A stretch of 64,000 nucleotides of DNA from Rubellimicrobium mesophilum DSM 19309. GTDB taxonomy: Bacteria; Pseudomonadota; Alphaproteobacteria; Rhodobacterales; Rhodobacteraceae. The stretch's first letter is position 1; each line of letters starts with the position of its first letter. The notes under the pieces are model-generated. The model saw only the letters and a list, made by a program, of their open reading frames with translations. It was not told the origin of the DNA and searched no databases. Location: the NCBI RefSeq assembly GCF_000600335.2, contig NZ_KK088562.1, positions 1-64,000 of the forward strand. Direction: 5' to 3'. Made by a program: the position numbers and the translations under genes. Positions 41,932 through 51,333 of this stretch are shown here, one piece after another.

Positions 41932-42062
41932 GAAGGGGGTCCTCCGCGAGGGGGACCAGGGCGGGGGACCTACCCCTGCGCCCATGGTTCACTCGCCATC
42001 TCCGGCCATAGACGGACGAGCCTCCGTGCCGCGATGAGCCATCCCCTCGCACGGCAGGCGCG

Positions 42063-42485
42063 TCAGACGCAGACCTCCACCCCCTCCGCCCGCACCGCCC
42101 GAGTCCCCCAGACCACCAGCGTCCAGAGCGTCATCCCTCTGGGCCGCTCCTCGGTGACGTAGACCCCGTCCACCAGCCGGAACGCCTCGATGGGCCGTGA
42201 CTGCCGGGGCAGCCAGAGCCGCGTCGCCGGCCCGACGAGGAGGTCCTCCGCAGGCATCCCGAGCCCCAGCGCTTCCGCCACGACCCGCACCGGGGCGACC
42301 CGCGCCGACCTTGCCTCGACCGCGATCACCGGCACCCGCCCCTCGCGCGTCACCACCCACTCGCCGCGCTTGAGGCTCTCCACCGACCGCGAGCCGCTTC
42401 CCGTGAGGATGCGCGTCCCGGTCGCCATGCCGGCCAGCCGCGTCAGCGAGACCGCTTCGACCCGAAACCCCGTCTCATGACGCAT
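42063..42485 (-). CDS. Hint-domain protein lacking the usual nucleophile Cys
   Basis: The protein is 140 aa. GMATGTRILTGSGSRSVESL, WVVTREGRVPVIAVE and DLLVGPATRLWLPRQ follow the Hint pattern (CFxPGTxIxTxxG...PVExL, then VxPxHxLW), but the first-position Cys and the downstream His are replaced. Hint-domain proteins are abundant in Rhodobacterales, usually unlinked to inteins. ATG 42485 is chosen because AGGGAG precedes it; ATG 42515 would add ten residues. Function unknown; self-splicing is unlikely. Confidence 0.7.
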   Translation of the reverse strand: MRHETGFRVEAVSLTRLAGMATGTRILTGSGSRSVESLKRGEWVVTREGRVPVIAVEARSARVAPVRVVAEALGLGMPAEDLLVGPATRLWLPRQSRPIEAFRLVDGVYVTEERPRGMTLWTLVVWGTRAVRAEGVEVCV

Positions 42486-42647
42486 CCGACTCTCCCTAGG
42501 CGGAACGATGCTCATCCTAAGGTTGAATGTGGCGCGATGAAGGCAACCCCGGGAGGCTGATTTTTCCCCTCGCCCCGGCCCGCGCCCTCTGCTAATCCGC
42601 GCGCCAGCCAGAAGGGGGAGGGCGTGGCCCGTCCCCCGCTAGGACTT

Positions 42648-42732
42648 GCGGGTGTGGCGGAACTGGCAGACGCACCGGATTTAGGTTCCGGCGCCGCAAG
42701 GCGTGGGGGTTCGAGTCCCTTCACCCGCACCA
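42648..42732 (+). tRNA. tRNA-Leu (anticodon UAG)
   Basis: The acceptor arm GCGGGTG (42648-42654) pairs with CACCCGC (42722-42728), followed by A and an encoded CCA. The anticodon stem CCGGA/TCCGG encloses the loop TTTAGGT, anticodon TAG. A class II long variable arm (GCGCCGCAAGGCGT) and the T loop GTTCGAGTC are present. Directly upstream of tig. Confidence 0.97.
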
Positions 42733-42770
42733 GACGAACGATGCGCCCGCGCGCCACGAGAGGAGAGAAG

Positions 42771-44096
42771 ATGCAAGTCACCGAGACGCTGAACGAGGGC
42801 CTGAAGCGCGGCTACACCGTCACCGTCACCGCCCAGGAGCTCGACGAGAAGGTCCAGTCCAAGCTGGCCGAGGTGCAGCCCCAGGTCGCCATGAAGGGGT
42901 TCCGCAAGGGCAAGGTCCCGATGGCGCTCCTGCGCAAGCAGCATGGCCCCCGCCTCATGGGCGAGGCCATGCAGGAGACCATCGACGGCGCCGTCTCCTC
43001 GCATCTGGAATCGACCGGCGACCGCCCGGCGATGCAGCCCTCGGTCAAGATGACCAACGAGGCCTGGAAGGAAGGCGACGACGTCACCGTCGAGGTCTCC
43101 TACGAGAAGCTCCCCGAGGTTCCCGAGATGGACCTCTCCTCGCTGAGCCTCACCCGCCTCAGGGTCGCCCCCGAGGAAGCCTCGGTCGATGAGGCCCTGA
43201 CCCAGCTCGCCGACACCGCCAAGTCCTACGAGGACAAGGACGGCGCCGCCGAAAATGGCGATCAGGTCGTGATCGACTTCGTGGGCAAGGTGGACGGCGA
43301 GGCCTTCGAAGGCGGCTCGGCCACCGACTACCCGCTGGTGCTCGGCTCCAACTCCTTCATCCCCGGCTTCGAGGACCAGCTCGTCGGCGTGAAGGCCGGC
43401 GAGGAGAAGGACGTCGACGTCACCTTCCCCGAGGAATACGGCGCCAAGCACCTCGCCGGGAAGGCCGCCGTCTTCACCTGCACCGTCAAGGCCGTGAAGG
43501 CGCCCAAGGCCGCCGAGATCGACGACGAGCTTGCCACCCGCTTCGGCGCCGAGAACCTCGACGACCTGCGCCGCCAGGTCCGCGAGCGTCTCGAGCAGGA
43601 ATACTCCGGCGCCGCCCGCGCCGTCGCCAAGCGCGCCCTTCTGGACGAGCTCGACAAGCGCGTGGACTTCGACCTGCCCGAGTCGCTCGTGAAGGCCGAG
43701 GCCGACCAGATCGCGCACCAGCTCTGGCACGAGGAGCACCCGCACGAGCACGGCCACGACCATGACCACGTCGAGCCGACCGAGGACCACCTCCGCCTCG
43801 CGCGCCGTCGCGTGAAGCTGGGCCTGCTGCTCGCCGACCTGGGCCAGAGGGCCGAGGTCAAGGTCACGGACTCGGAGCTGACCCAGGCCGTGCTCCAGCA
43901 GGCCCGCCAGTACCGTGGCCAGGAGCGGCAGTTCTTCGAATACGTCCAGAACAACCCCGCCGCCCGCCAGCAGATCCAGGCGCCGATCTTCGAGGACAAG
44001 GTCATCGACCACATCTTCGGCGCCGCCCAGGTCGAGGAGAAGGAAGTCTCCAAGGACGACCTCCAGGCCGCCGTGGAGAAGCTCGACGAGGAGTGA
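42771..44096 (+). CDS. tig: Trigger factor with His-rich insertion
   Basis: The 441-aa ribosome-bound chaperone and prolyl isomerase has an N-terminal ribosome-binding domain with [17 protein letters not shown] and an FKBP-type PPIase domain near residues 155-245 ([20 protein letters not shown]). The C-terminal helical domain includes [18 protein letters not shown] at about 318-335, with seven His. Such His-rich stretches can bind Ni/Co/Zn. ATG 42771 follows AGGAGAGAAG, 38 bp after tRNA-Leu. Confidence 0.96.
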   Translation: MQVTETLNEGLKRGYTVTVTAQELDEKVQSKLAEVQPQVAMKGFRKGKVPMALLRKQHGPRLMGEAMQETIDGAVSSHLESTGDRPAMQPSVKMTNEAWKEGDDVTVEVSYEKLPEVPEMDLSSLSLTRLRVAPEEASVDEALTQLADTAKSYEDKDGAAENGDQVVIDFVGKVDGEAFEGGSATDYPLVLGSNSFIPGFEDQLVGVKAGEEKDVDVTFPEEYGAKHLAGKAAVFTCTVKAVKAPKAAEIDDELATRFGAENLDDLRRQVRERLEQEYSGAARAVAKRALLDELDKRVDFDLPESLVKAEADQIAHQLWHEEHPHEHGHDHDHVEPTEDHLRLARRRVKLGLLLADLGQRAEVKVTDSELTQAVLQQARQYRGQERQFFEYVQNNPAARQQIQAPIFEDKVIDHIFGAAQVEEKEVSKDDLQAAVEKLDEE

Positions 44097-44102
44097 GGTC
44101 CT

Positions 44103-44131
44103 GGGGGAACCGTCTCACGGACGGCTCCCCC
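44103..44131 (+). terminator. Stem-loop after tig
   Basis: GGGGGA...TCCCCC outer and CCGTC/GACGG inner arms form an imperfect hairpin from 44103 to 44131, 6 bp after the tig stop. A second hairpin, GCCGTCC/GGACGGC (44153-44169), follows. No clear T-tract. Confidence 0.5.
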
Positions 44132-44322
44132 GTCAACCCGACACTCCCGGGGGCCGTCCAGCGGACGGCGCCCGACCTCAGGCGCGGTGAGCCATGAGGC
44201 TCGCCAGCCACCCCGGAAGGACGCCCCGCGCAGGCCCTCCATCGAATGGCTCGTTCACCCAGGGCCTCCGGGGTCGCAGGCCGATGCGGTGGACGGTGGC
44301 TCGGAGCTCCGGGCTCTCGAGA

Positions 44323-45072
44323 TCAGCCCGGCAGCGTGACGACGATGGCGCCGCGATCCGTCGCGACGACCGTGTGCTCGTACTGCACGACAGGCGCGCG
44401 CGGCTCGCTGAACAGCGTCCAGTCGTCGTCTCCATCGGTCGCCCAGATACCTCCCCTGGACAGGAACGGTTCGACGGTCAGCACAAGGCCCCTGTGCATC
44501 CGCCGCCTGTCGCCTCGCGTGGGCCAGGTCGCGATCGTCTCCGGATATTCGTGAAGCGCCCGGCCGACGCCGTGGCTGGCGAGGTTGCGGATCAGCGTAT
44601 AGCCGCGCTCCGAGGCGAAACGTCCGATGGCCTTCCCGATCCCGGCCAGGGGCTTGCCGCTGCCGACCTGCGCGATGCCGATCTGCATGGCCCGTTTCCC
44701 GTCCCGGCAGAGCCGGTCGAGAGAGGGCTGGACGGGTGGCACGCGAAACGTGGCCCCGGTGTCGGCGAAGTAGCCGCCCTTGGAGGCGGAGACGTCGATG
44801 TTCACGAGGTCGCCCGTCGAGATGATCCGATCGCCGGGAATGCCATGCGCGATCTCCTCGTTGACGCTGATGCAGGTGGCGCCCGGAAACCCGTAGGTGC
44901 TCTCGGGCGCGGAGGTCGCGCCCTCACGCTCCAGAAGCTCGCGGCCGATCCCGTCCAGCTCCCGCGTCGTCATGCCGGGCTCCATCGCTCTGGCCATGGA
45001 CTGCATGGTGTTGGCGACGATGCGACCGATCTCCGCCAGGCCTTCCAGTTCATCCTGGCTCGTGATCGTCAT
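44323..45072 (-). CDS. map: Methionine aminopeptidase, type I
   Basis: The 249-aa metalloprotease removes N-terminal Met. Ligand regions in order are NEEIAHGIPGDRII (His), NIDVSASKGGYFADTGATF (two Asp), SHGVGRALHE (His), LTVEPFLSRG (Glu) and YEHTVVATDRG (Glu). The start ATG 45072 (MTITSQDELEGL) aligns with the family start and has GAGG upstream; ATG 45084 is also possible. Whether this is the only map gene cannot be seen. Confidence 0.9.
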   Translation of the reverse strand: MTITSQDELEGLAEIGRIVANTMQSMARAMEPGMTTRELDGIGRELLEREGATSAPESTYGFPGATCISVNEEIAHGIPGDRIISTGDLVNIDVSASKGGYFADTGATFRVPPVQPSLDRLCRDGKRAMQIGIAQVGSGKPLAGIGKAIGRFASERGYTLIRNLASHGVGRALHEYPETIATWPTRGDRRRMHRGLVLTVEPFLSRGGIWATDGDDDWTLFSEPRAPVVQYEHTVVATDRGAIVVTLPG

Positions 45073-45285
45073 TCCGTACCTCATCCAGAAGGCTCAAGGG
45101 GCGCCGCGCGGCTCTAGCACCGACGGAGGGTCCTGTCACATGGTCCACCTGCCGGTTGCCTCGCCCTTGCATGGGACAGCCTGAGAGGCCGCGGCGTCGG
45201 ACCTATCGAAGGGTGCCCCGCGATCGGGTCCCCTGCCGGCACGACTGGCAAGGAACGGGCGCCCTGCAGGACGCCCGCCTCGTAG

Positions 45286-47242
45286 TCAGAGCGCGATCCT
45301 GAACCACGCGAACCGTCCGGCCCGTCCCCCGCCGGCTCCACTTCAGCCCGCCCGGCACCTGATCCAGATGCTCCGCCGCCTTCGGCCCGGTGTCGAACAG
45401 CACCGTGGTCCCCGGCATCGGCACGAAGCTCCAGTTCCCGTCCGCCGCAGGGTCGATGGTCCCCTGCTCGACGATGTAGCGCACGATCACGTCCCGGTTG
45501 GTGTCCGGGGCCTCGAAGACGATGGTGGACCCGTCCGCCCCCGGGAAGCTCCCGCCCCCCTCGGCGCGGTAGTTGTTGGTGGCGACGATGAACTCCTGCG
45601 CCGGGTCGATGGGCTGGCCGTCATAGGCCAGGTCCACGATCCGGTTCGCATCCGCCGCCACGAGGTTCCCGTCCGTGTCGAACTTCGAGGGCTGCGACAG
45701 GTCGATCCGGTAGGTCACCCCGTCGATCACGTCGAAGTTGTAGCTGCGGAAGTCCGGGTTCAGCAGCACCTGGTCCTGCCCGCCGGGCGTGATCTGGTTG
45801 AACATCCCCGCGCTGCGCTCCAGCCAGTCCTTGACCTGCGCCCCGGTGATCCTCACCGCCCGCACGGTGTTCGGATACAGGTACAGGTCCGCGACGTTCT
45901 TGATCGCCACGTCCCCCACCGGCACGTCGGTGTAGTAGTCCGGGCCGCCCCGCCCCCCGCCCTTGAAGGGCGCCGCCGCCGACAGCAGCGGCAGGTCCGC
46001 GTGCTCGGTCCCCTCCAGCATCTGGTCGATGTACCAGGCCTGCGCGATGTTCACGATCTGCACGGAGGGATCATCCGCCACCAGCGCGAAGTAGCTGTGC
46101 AGCGGCGCCGCGGTCTTGCCCACCGGCCGGCGGATGTAGTCCAGCGTCTCCTCGTGCTCCTGCGCGACGGAGGCCGCCACCGCCTCGTCGCTCTCGACCG
46201 TGGGCGCGACCTTGTTGTCCTCGTCCCGCAGGTAGATCGGCCGCGCCTCCACGGTGAAGTCGGCGATGCGCCAGCCTTCGCCCTCGCGCTCCAGCATCAG
46301 GTCGACGAGCCCCATGTGGCTGCCCCAGAACCCGGCCATGACCGCGGGCTTGCCCGCGATGGTCCCCTTGGCCGCGTCCACCCCCTCGGTCTCCGCGTAG
46401 TCCTCCCCGGGGAAGACGAGGTGCTGGTGCCCCGTCAGCACCACGTCGATCCCCTCGACCCCTGCCAGCGGGATCGCCGCATTCTCCTGCCCCGGAACGT
46501 GCTCGGCCTCGCCGATCCCCGAATGGCAGAGCGCGATCACGAGCTGCGCCCCCTCGGCCCGGACCTTGGGCACCCAGGCCTGCGCCGCTTCCACGATGTC
46601 CCGAGTCGTGACGCGCCCTTCGAGGTTCTTCCGGTCCCACTCCACGATCTGCGGCGGCGCGAAGCCGATGACGCCGATCCTGATCGGGAACTCCTCCCCG
46701 GTGCCGTCCTTGATCGTCCGGTCCAGGATCACGTACGGCGGCACCAGCGTCTCGTCCTGGTCCGGCGTCGTCCCCGCCTTGGTCACGACGTTGGCGCTCA
46801 CGAAGGGGAAGCTCGCCCCCTCCAGGCACCCCGCCAGGAAGTCGAGCCCGTAGTTGAACTCGTGGTTCCCGAGCGTGCTGGCCTCATAACCGAGCTCGTT
46901 CATCGCCTTGGTCACCGGATGGAGCTGCCCCTCCACGCCCCGCTCGTAGGCGATGTAGTCGCCCATCGGGTTCCCCTGGAACAGGTCCCCGTTGTCGAGG
47001 AGCAGCGAGTTCGTGGACTCCGCCCGCACCGCCTTGATGAGCGAGGCCGTCCGCGCGAGGCCCAGCGTGTCCGCCGGCGCGTCGGCGTAGTAGTCGTAGG
47101 GCAGGACGTGGACGTGGATGTCGGTCGTCTCCATGATCCTGAGATGCGCCTGTCCAGCCTGCGCGCGGGCGGAATAGGGGTGGAGCGCGATCAGCGCCCC
47201 CGTACCGGCGAGGAAGCCGCGTCGGTTGATGCGAAGGGTCAT
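45286..47242 (-). CDS. Tat-exported 2',3'-cyclic-nucleotide 2'-phosphodiesterase/3'-nucleotidase (C-terminal frameshift)
   Basis: The protein is about 652 aa after repair. The twin-arginine signal is [20 protein letters not shown]. The metallophosphatase motifs are [36 protein letters not shown] and LTGHQHLVF, with a C-terminal 5'-nucleotidase domain. It is CpdB-like and hydrolyses periplasmic cyclic and 3'-nucleotides. The raw frame runs on to 45203 with a non-family tail. Removing one base from the C5 run at 45326-45330 gives the expected end [10 protein letters not shown] and a stop at 45286. GGGAGG precedes ATG 47242. Confidence 0.9.
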
Positions 47243-47373
47243 GGGGGGCCTCCCTGCGTGTGGCGATCGGACCGGCTCACGCGGTCCTTGTGTCGGACAG
47301 GGTGACAAACCCGCGCGCGCTTGGCGACAATGGCGTAGCGTCAACAAGAGGCACCGTCAGGATCGGCCGCCGG

Positions 47374-47781
47374 TCAGCCGTGCCGCCCCCGGATCTCCGC
47401 CCGCGCGGCCGAGGACAGGAAGGCGCTCCGCGTCATGCCCCGCCGCTGCGCCTCCGCGTCGATGGCCTCCAGAAGCCCGGGATCGAGCGAGACGTTCACC
47501 CGGCGCGGCGAACCCCGATCGATCAGGAGCGGCACATGGGCGATCTGCGCCCCCTCGCGCCACTCGGCGAGATCGGCGTCGGCGAGGATATCGGACAGGC
47601 TCCTGGGCCGGGGCAGGGGCTCTCCGTCCTCCTCCATCCCTTCGACGTGGAAGGCCAGAGCCTCCTCGCCACGCGTGACGGCCTCGTCCGCCGTGGCCCC
47701 GTCCGAGACGCAGCCCGGAAAGTCGGGGAAGCTGATGCCGAAGCCTTCCTGGTCCTGATGAAGGAATGCGACGTAGCGCAT
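47374..47781 (-). CDS. hicB: HicB-family antitoxin
   Basis: The 135-aa protein has an N-terminal HicB partial-RNase-H-like domain (YVAFLHQDQEGFGISFPDFPG, then GCVSDGATADEA) and a C-terminal ribbon-helix-helix (RRVNVSLDPGLLEAIDAEAQ, then SAFLSSAA) for operator binding. It neutralises HicA and represses the pair. It lies 7 nt downstream of hicA. Confidence 0.93.
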   Translation of the reverse strand: MRYVAFLHQDQEGFGISFPDFPGCVSDGATADEAVTRGEEALAFHVEGMEEDGEPLPRPRSLSDILADADLAEWREGAQIAHVPLLIDRGSPRRVNVSLDPGLLEAIDAEAQRRGMTRSAFLSSAARAEIRGRHG

Positions 47782-47788
47782 GGTCTCC

Positions 47789-47980
47789 CTACCTCCAACC
47801 AGCCTGCCGGTAGATGGACATCACGGTCCCCTTCGGAATGTCCCGCTTGGGATGGGGGACCGTGACGCGCCCCGGTTTGGTCGGGTGCTTGAACTGCATG
47901 TGGTCGCCCTTGGTGTCGACATGAACCCAGCCGTCGGCCTTGAGCATGGCGATGAGCTTGCGGCTGTTGGTTTCCATCAT
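47789..47980 (-). CDS. hicA: HicA-family mRNA interferase toxin
   Basis: The 63-aa protein MMETNSRKLIAMLKADGWVH... has a dsRBD-like fold with GDHMQFKHP (His at the catalytic position) and VTVPHPKRDIPKGT, typical HicA. It cleaves mRNA when free of HicB. The start at 47980 or 47977 is favoured because the upstream in-frame Met at 48040 lies beyond the probable operator. This AT-richer stretch differs from its neighbours. Confidence 0.93.
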   Translation of the reverse strand: MMETNSRKLIAMLKADGWVHVDTKGDHMQFKHPTKPGRVTVPHPKRDIPKGTVMSIYRQAGWR

Positions 47981-47989
47981 ATCCGCATG

Positions 47990-48007
47990 TGTGTAACTAT
48001 ATACACA
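47990..48007. promoter_or_regulatory. Inverted repeat upstream of hicA, likely HicB operator
   Basis: TGTGTA (47990-47995) and TACACA (48002-48007) are inverted around ACTATA, 10 bp before the hicA start in an AT-rich stretch that also reads TATATA. The position fits autoregulation by the HicB ribbon-helix-helix domain. Confidence 0.55.
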
Positions 48008-48067
48008 AAAATGACTGCACTTCAAGCGTGTGAAGGTCAAAGGAGCAAAGCGCTTGACAAAACCAAA

Positions 48068-48092
48068 CGGGCCGCCCCGAGGGGACGGCCCG
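48068..48092 (-). terminator. Terminator of rpsF-rpsR-rplI
   Basis: CGGGCCG (48068-48074) pairs with CGGCCCG (48086-48092), and CCC with GGG inside, with one bulged base. Reading on the reverse strand the stem is followed by TTTGGTTTTG. It lies 28 bp after the rplI stop. Confidence 0.75.
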
Positions 48093-48119
48093 CCAAGCCT
48101 CGCAACGGGGCAGGGAGGA

Positions 48120-48689
48120 TCACTCCTCCTGCGCGGCTCCGCCGATGTCGTCGAAGAGCTCGCTGATCTCGAACTCGGCCGCGGCCTCGGCCTCGGCGGC
48201 GAGCTCCTGGATCGACTTGCCCGAGGCCTGCAGCTCGGCCTCTTCGGGCGAGCGGGCGACGTTCACGCTGATCTGCGCGTCCACCTCGGGGTGGAGCCGC
48301 ACGGTCACCGCGTGGATGCCCAGGTCCTTGATCGGCGCGTTCAGGATCACCTGCCGCTTGTCGAGGCTGAAGCCGCCCTCGGTCGCGGCATCGGCCACGT
48401 CGCGGGTCGTCACCGAGCCGTAGAGCGCGCCGCCGTCCGAGGCGGAGCGGATGACCACGAAGGTCTGCCCGTTCAGCGTCTCGGCCAGCTTGCCGGCCTC
48501 GGCCTTGGTCTCGAGGTTGCGCGCCTCGAGCTGGGCCTTCTGCGTCTCGAACTTGGCGATGTTGGCATCGTTGGCGCGCATCGCCTTGCCCTGCGGCAGC
48601 AGGAAGTTGCGGGCGTAGCCGTCCTTGACGCGCACGACCTCGCCCATCTGGCCAAGCTTGGCCACGCGTTCCAGAAGGATCACTTGCAT
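48120..48689 (-). CDS. rplI: 50S ribosomal protein L9
   Basis: The 189-aa protein starts [20 protein letters not shown] and continues [16 protein letters not shown], the L9 signature. It has a long connecting helix and a C-terminal domain, then an acidic Ala/Glu extension at about 155-189. Third gene of the rpsF-rpsR-rplI operon, 10 nt after rpsR. Confidence 0.97.
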   Translation of the reverse strand: MQVILLERVAKLGQMGEVVRVKDGYARNFLLPQGKAMRANDANIAKFETQKAQLEARNLETKAEAGKLAETLNGQTFVVIRSASDGGALYGSVTTRDVADAATEGGFSLDKRQVILNAPIKDLGIHAVTVRLHPEVDAQISVNVARSPEEAELQASGKSIQELAAEAEAAAEFEISELFDDIGGAAQEE

Positions 48690-48699
48690 GGGTGGGTCC

Positions 48700-48927
48700 T
48701 CACTTCACGGCGTAGGGCAGGAGCGCCAGGAACCGCGCGCGCTTGATCGCCTGGGCGAGCTTGCGCTGGTTCTTGGCGCCGACGGCGGTGATGCGCGACG
48801 GGACGATCTTGCCGCGCTCCGAGATGTAGCGCTGCAGGAGCCGCGTGTCCTTGTAGTCGATCGCGGGGGCGTCCTTGCCCTCGAACGGGTCGGACTTGCG
48901 GCGGCGGAAGAAGGGTTTGGTAGCCAT
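48700..48927 (-). CDS. rpsR: 30S ribosomal protein S18
   Basis: The 75-aa protein starts [20 protein letters not shown] and has [20 protein letters not shown] and [20 protein letters not shown], the S18 signature. Between rpsF and rplI on the same strand. Confidence 0.98.
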   Translation of the reverse strand: MATKPFFRRRKSDPFEGKDAPAIDYKDTRLLQRYISERGKIVPSRITAVGAKNQRKLAQAIKRARFLALLPYAVK

Positions 48928-48945
48928 CAGTCAGGTCCTCTCAGA

Positions 48946-49407
48946 TCAACGGCGGTCGCGGGAGAAGCCGCCACGGTCGCCACGGTCCTCGCGGGGGCCG
49001 CGGTCCTCGCGCGGGCGGTCGTCGCGGGGACGGTCGCCCCGGTCGCCGCGATCACCACGGTCGCGGTCGCGGCCGTCGCGCTCGTCACGCTTCTGCATCT
49101 GCACCGAGGGGCCGTCCTCGTGCTTGTCCACCTTGATGGTCAGCACGCGCATCACGTCCTCGTGGAGGCGCATCAGGCGCTCCATCTCGGTCACGGCGGC
49201 GGCGGGCGCGTCCGTGCGCAGGAAGGCGTAGTGGCCCTTCCGGTTCTTGTTGATCTTGTAGGACATCGTCTTGACGCCCCAGTACTCGTTGCCGAGCACC
49301 TTGCCGCCGTTGTCGGCGAGGACGGTCCCGAAATGCTCGACCAGCGCCTCGGCCTGCGCGTTCGACAGGTCCTGGCGCGAGATGAAGACATGCTCGTAAA
49401 GAGGCAT
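48946..49407 (-). CDS. rpsF: 30S ribosomal protein S6 with Arg/Asp-rich tail
   Basis: The 153-aa protein has a core, residues 1-100, starting [20 protein letters not shown] with [11 protein letters not shown], that is normal S6. Residues 107-153 are an added tail of R, D, G and E repeats (units like RGDRGDR and REDRGPRED). ATG 49407 is chosen because GGAGAG precedes it and MPLYEHVF is the family start. First gene of the operon with rpsR and rplI. Confidence 0.96.
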   Translation of the reverse strand: MPLYEHVFISRQDLSNAQAEALVEHFGTVLADNGGKVLGNEYWGVKTMSYKINKNRKGHYAFLRTDAPAAAVTEMERLMRLHEDVMRVLTIKVDKHEDGPSVQMQKRDERDGRDRDRGDRGDRGDRPRDDRPREDRGPREDRGDRGGFSRDRR

Positions 49408-49701
49408 GTGCTCTCCTGCTTTGCTGCGCACTTCATAGGGATGGGCCTGCCTTCCGCGCCCGTCCCACGAGAGGTTGCGCCGGTTTCAAGGGCTTCGCGG
49501 AAGGATGCGGCCTTATACAGATGTCGCCCCCGCGCGCAAGATGCCCCGTCGCCCACTCGCCTCCCGGGCGAGTGTGTTCCGCATCCGGCAACGGCCCGTC
49601 CCCTGGCGCAGGGCCGTGCGCCCCCCGCCCGACACGGTTCCGCCACAACGCGACGGCACACCAGGCCCAACGGGACGGTGGGAACGAGGGACCAGACGAC
49701 G

Positions 49702-50289
49702 ATGAGCCAGCCAGGAGCGACCAACCCCTCCGAAGGCCGCGAGGACATCCTGCCGTTCGAGGTTCGCCAGGCCTTCTGGGGCTACGTGATCCGAGGGACC
49801 GCCGGGCCGCCGATCCTCGTCCAGGTCGCGCAGGGCCTGGTCCTCTCGCTCGGTGCGGCCTGCGCGGCGGCGGCCCTCGCCGTGGCGGCGCTGACGCCCG
49901 ACGACGCGGGCGGCCTCTCGCTCATGCGGCTCGGCGCCTCCGCCGTCCTGATGGCCTTCGCGCTCCTCTTCCTGCGCTATGCCTCGCGCGGGGGAGTGGT
50001 GGAGCTCCACGTGGACCTCGCCCGGGGCGAGCTGCGCGAGGTCGTCCGCCACCGCGTCGGCCGCGCGAGCACGCTCGGCGCCCATGGCTTCGATCCCTCG
50101 GCCTCGCTCCACATCCGGCGCGACGGCGCCGGGGGCGGCCACCGGACGCTGATCCTCCACCACCGGGGCAGCCGGGACGGGCTCTGCATCGCCCAGGGGC
50201 CCGAGCACGCGCTCCAGACCCTGCGCCGACGGCTCGAGCACGACATCCGGCTCCATGCGGGCGCCCGGCCGATCCCCGTGCTGGCCTGA
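49702..50289 (+). CDS. Hypothetical membrane protein with two helices
   Basis: The 195-aa protein was not recognised. After a short cytoplasmic stretch come two hydrophobic helices (VLSLGAACAAAALAVAAL and ASAVLMAFALLFLRYA, about residues 48-95). A soluble C-terminal part follows, with ELHVDLARGELREVVRHRVG and HRTLILHHRGSRDGLCIAQG, beta-rich and PH-domain-like in feel. Divergent from rpsF and upstream of fabD, apparently monocistronic. Confidence 0.65.
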   Translation: MSQPGATNPSEGREDILPFEVRQAFWGYVIRGTAGPPILVQVAQGLVLSLGAACAAAALAVAALTPDDAGGLSLMRLGASAVLMAFALLFLRYASRGGVVELHVDLARGELREVVRHRVGRASTLGAHGFDPSASLHIRRDGAGGGHRTLILHHRGSRDGLCIAQGPEHALQTLRRRLEHDIRLHAGARPIPVLA

Positions 50290-50376
50290 CCGGGGGTCCC
50301 CGACGACGCCGCGCCTTGCCGCATCGGCCCCTTCCGCCTAAAGGTGCCGCCCACGACGCGGCCAAGGGAGGGGATC

Positions 50377-51321
50377 ATGCGCGCCTTCGTCTTTCCGGGG
50401 CAGGGGGCCCAGACCGTTGGCATGGGCCGGGCCCTGGCCGAGGCCTATCCGGCCGCGAGCGCCGTGTTCGCCGAGGTGGACGAGGCGCTCGGCGAGCCCC
50501 TCTCCCGCCTGATCTGGGAGGGCGACGCCGAGACGCTCCAGCTCACCCGCAACGCCCAGCCCGCGCTGATGGCGACCTCGCTCGCCGCCCTCCGCGCGCT
50601 CGAATCCGAGGGCGTCCCCGTCACCGCCGCCGGCTATGTCGCCGGCCACTCTCTCGGCGAATACTCCGCCCTCTGCGCGGCGGGCGCCCTCGGCCTCGCC
50701 GACACCGCCCGCCTCCTGCGCCTGCGGGGCGAGGCGATGCAGGCCGCCGTGCCGGTGGGGCAGGGCGCCATGGCGGCGCTCCTCGGCCTCGACTTCGAGG
50801 CCGCGACCGAGGTCGCCCGCGAGGCCCGCGCGACGGGCGGCGTCTGCCAGGCCGCCAACGACAACGACCCCGCCCAGGTGGTCGTCTCCGGCACCCGCGA
50901 GGCCGTCGAGCGCGCGGTCGACATCGCCAAGGGCCGGGGCGCCAAGCGCGCCCTCCTCCTGCCCGTCAGCGCCCCCTTCCACTCCGCGCTCATGCAGCCC
51001 GCCGCCGACGCCATGCAGCAGGCCCTCGCCGCCACGACGATCCGCGCCCCGCGCGTCCCGCTCGTCGCCAACGTCACCGCCGGCCCCGTGCAGGACCCGG
51101 AGGAGATCCGAGACCTCCTCGTCCGCCAGGTCACCGGTTCCGTCCGCTGGCGCGAATCCGTCGCCTGGATGGCGCAGGCCGGCGTCACCGAGGCCTGGGA
51201 GATCGGCGCCGGCAAGGCGCTCTCCGGCATGATACGCCGCACCGCGCCCGGCATCTCCGTCCGCAACATCGGCACCCCGGAGGAGGCCCGTGCCGCCGCT
51301 TCCGCCCTCTCCGCCGCCTGA
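50377..51321 (+). CDS. fabD: Malonyl-CoA:ACP transacylase FabD
   Basis: The 314-aa protein starts MRAFVFPGQGAQTVGMGRAL with the FPGQG oxyanion loop, the nucleophile motif AGHSLGEYSA and a His in SAPFHSALM. It loads malonate onto ACP to start fatty-acid elongation. ATG 50377 follows GGGAGGGG. Followed by fabG after 12 nt. Confidence 0.97.
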   Translation: MRAFVFPGQGAQTVGMGRALAEAYPAASAVFAEVDEALGEPLSRLIWEGDAETLQLTRNAQPALMATSLAALRALESEGVPVTAAGYVAGHSLGEYSALCAAGALGLADTARLLRLRGEAMQAAVPVGQGAMAALLGLDFEAATEVAREARATGGVCQAANDNDPAQVVVSGTREAVERAVDIAKGRGAKRALLLPVSAPFHSALMQPAADAMQQALAATTIRAPRVPLVANVTAGPVQDPEEIRDLLVRQVTGSVRWRESVAWMAQAGVTEAWEIGAGKALSGMIRRTAPGISVRNIGTPEEARAAASALSAA

Positions 51322-51333
51322 AGGAGGCCTCCC

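Noticed and set aside
43741..43785. Direct-repeat look of GAGCACGGCCACGACC as a repeat element
   Set aside because: The repetition comes from alternating His, Glu and Asp codons inside tig.
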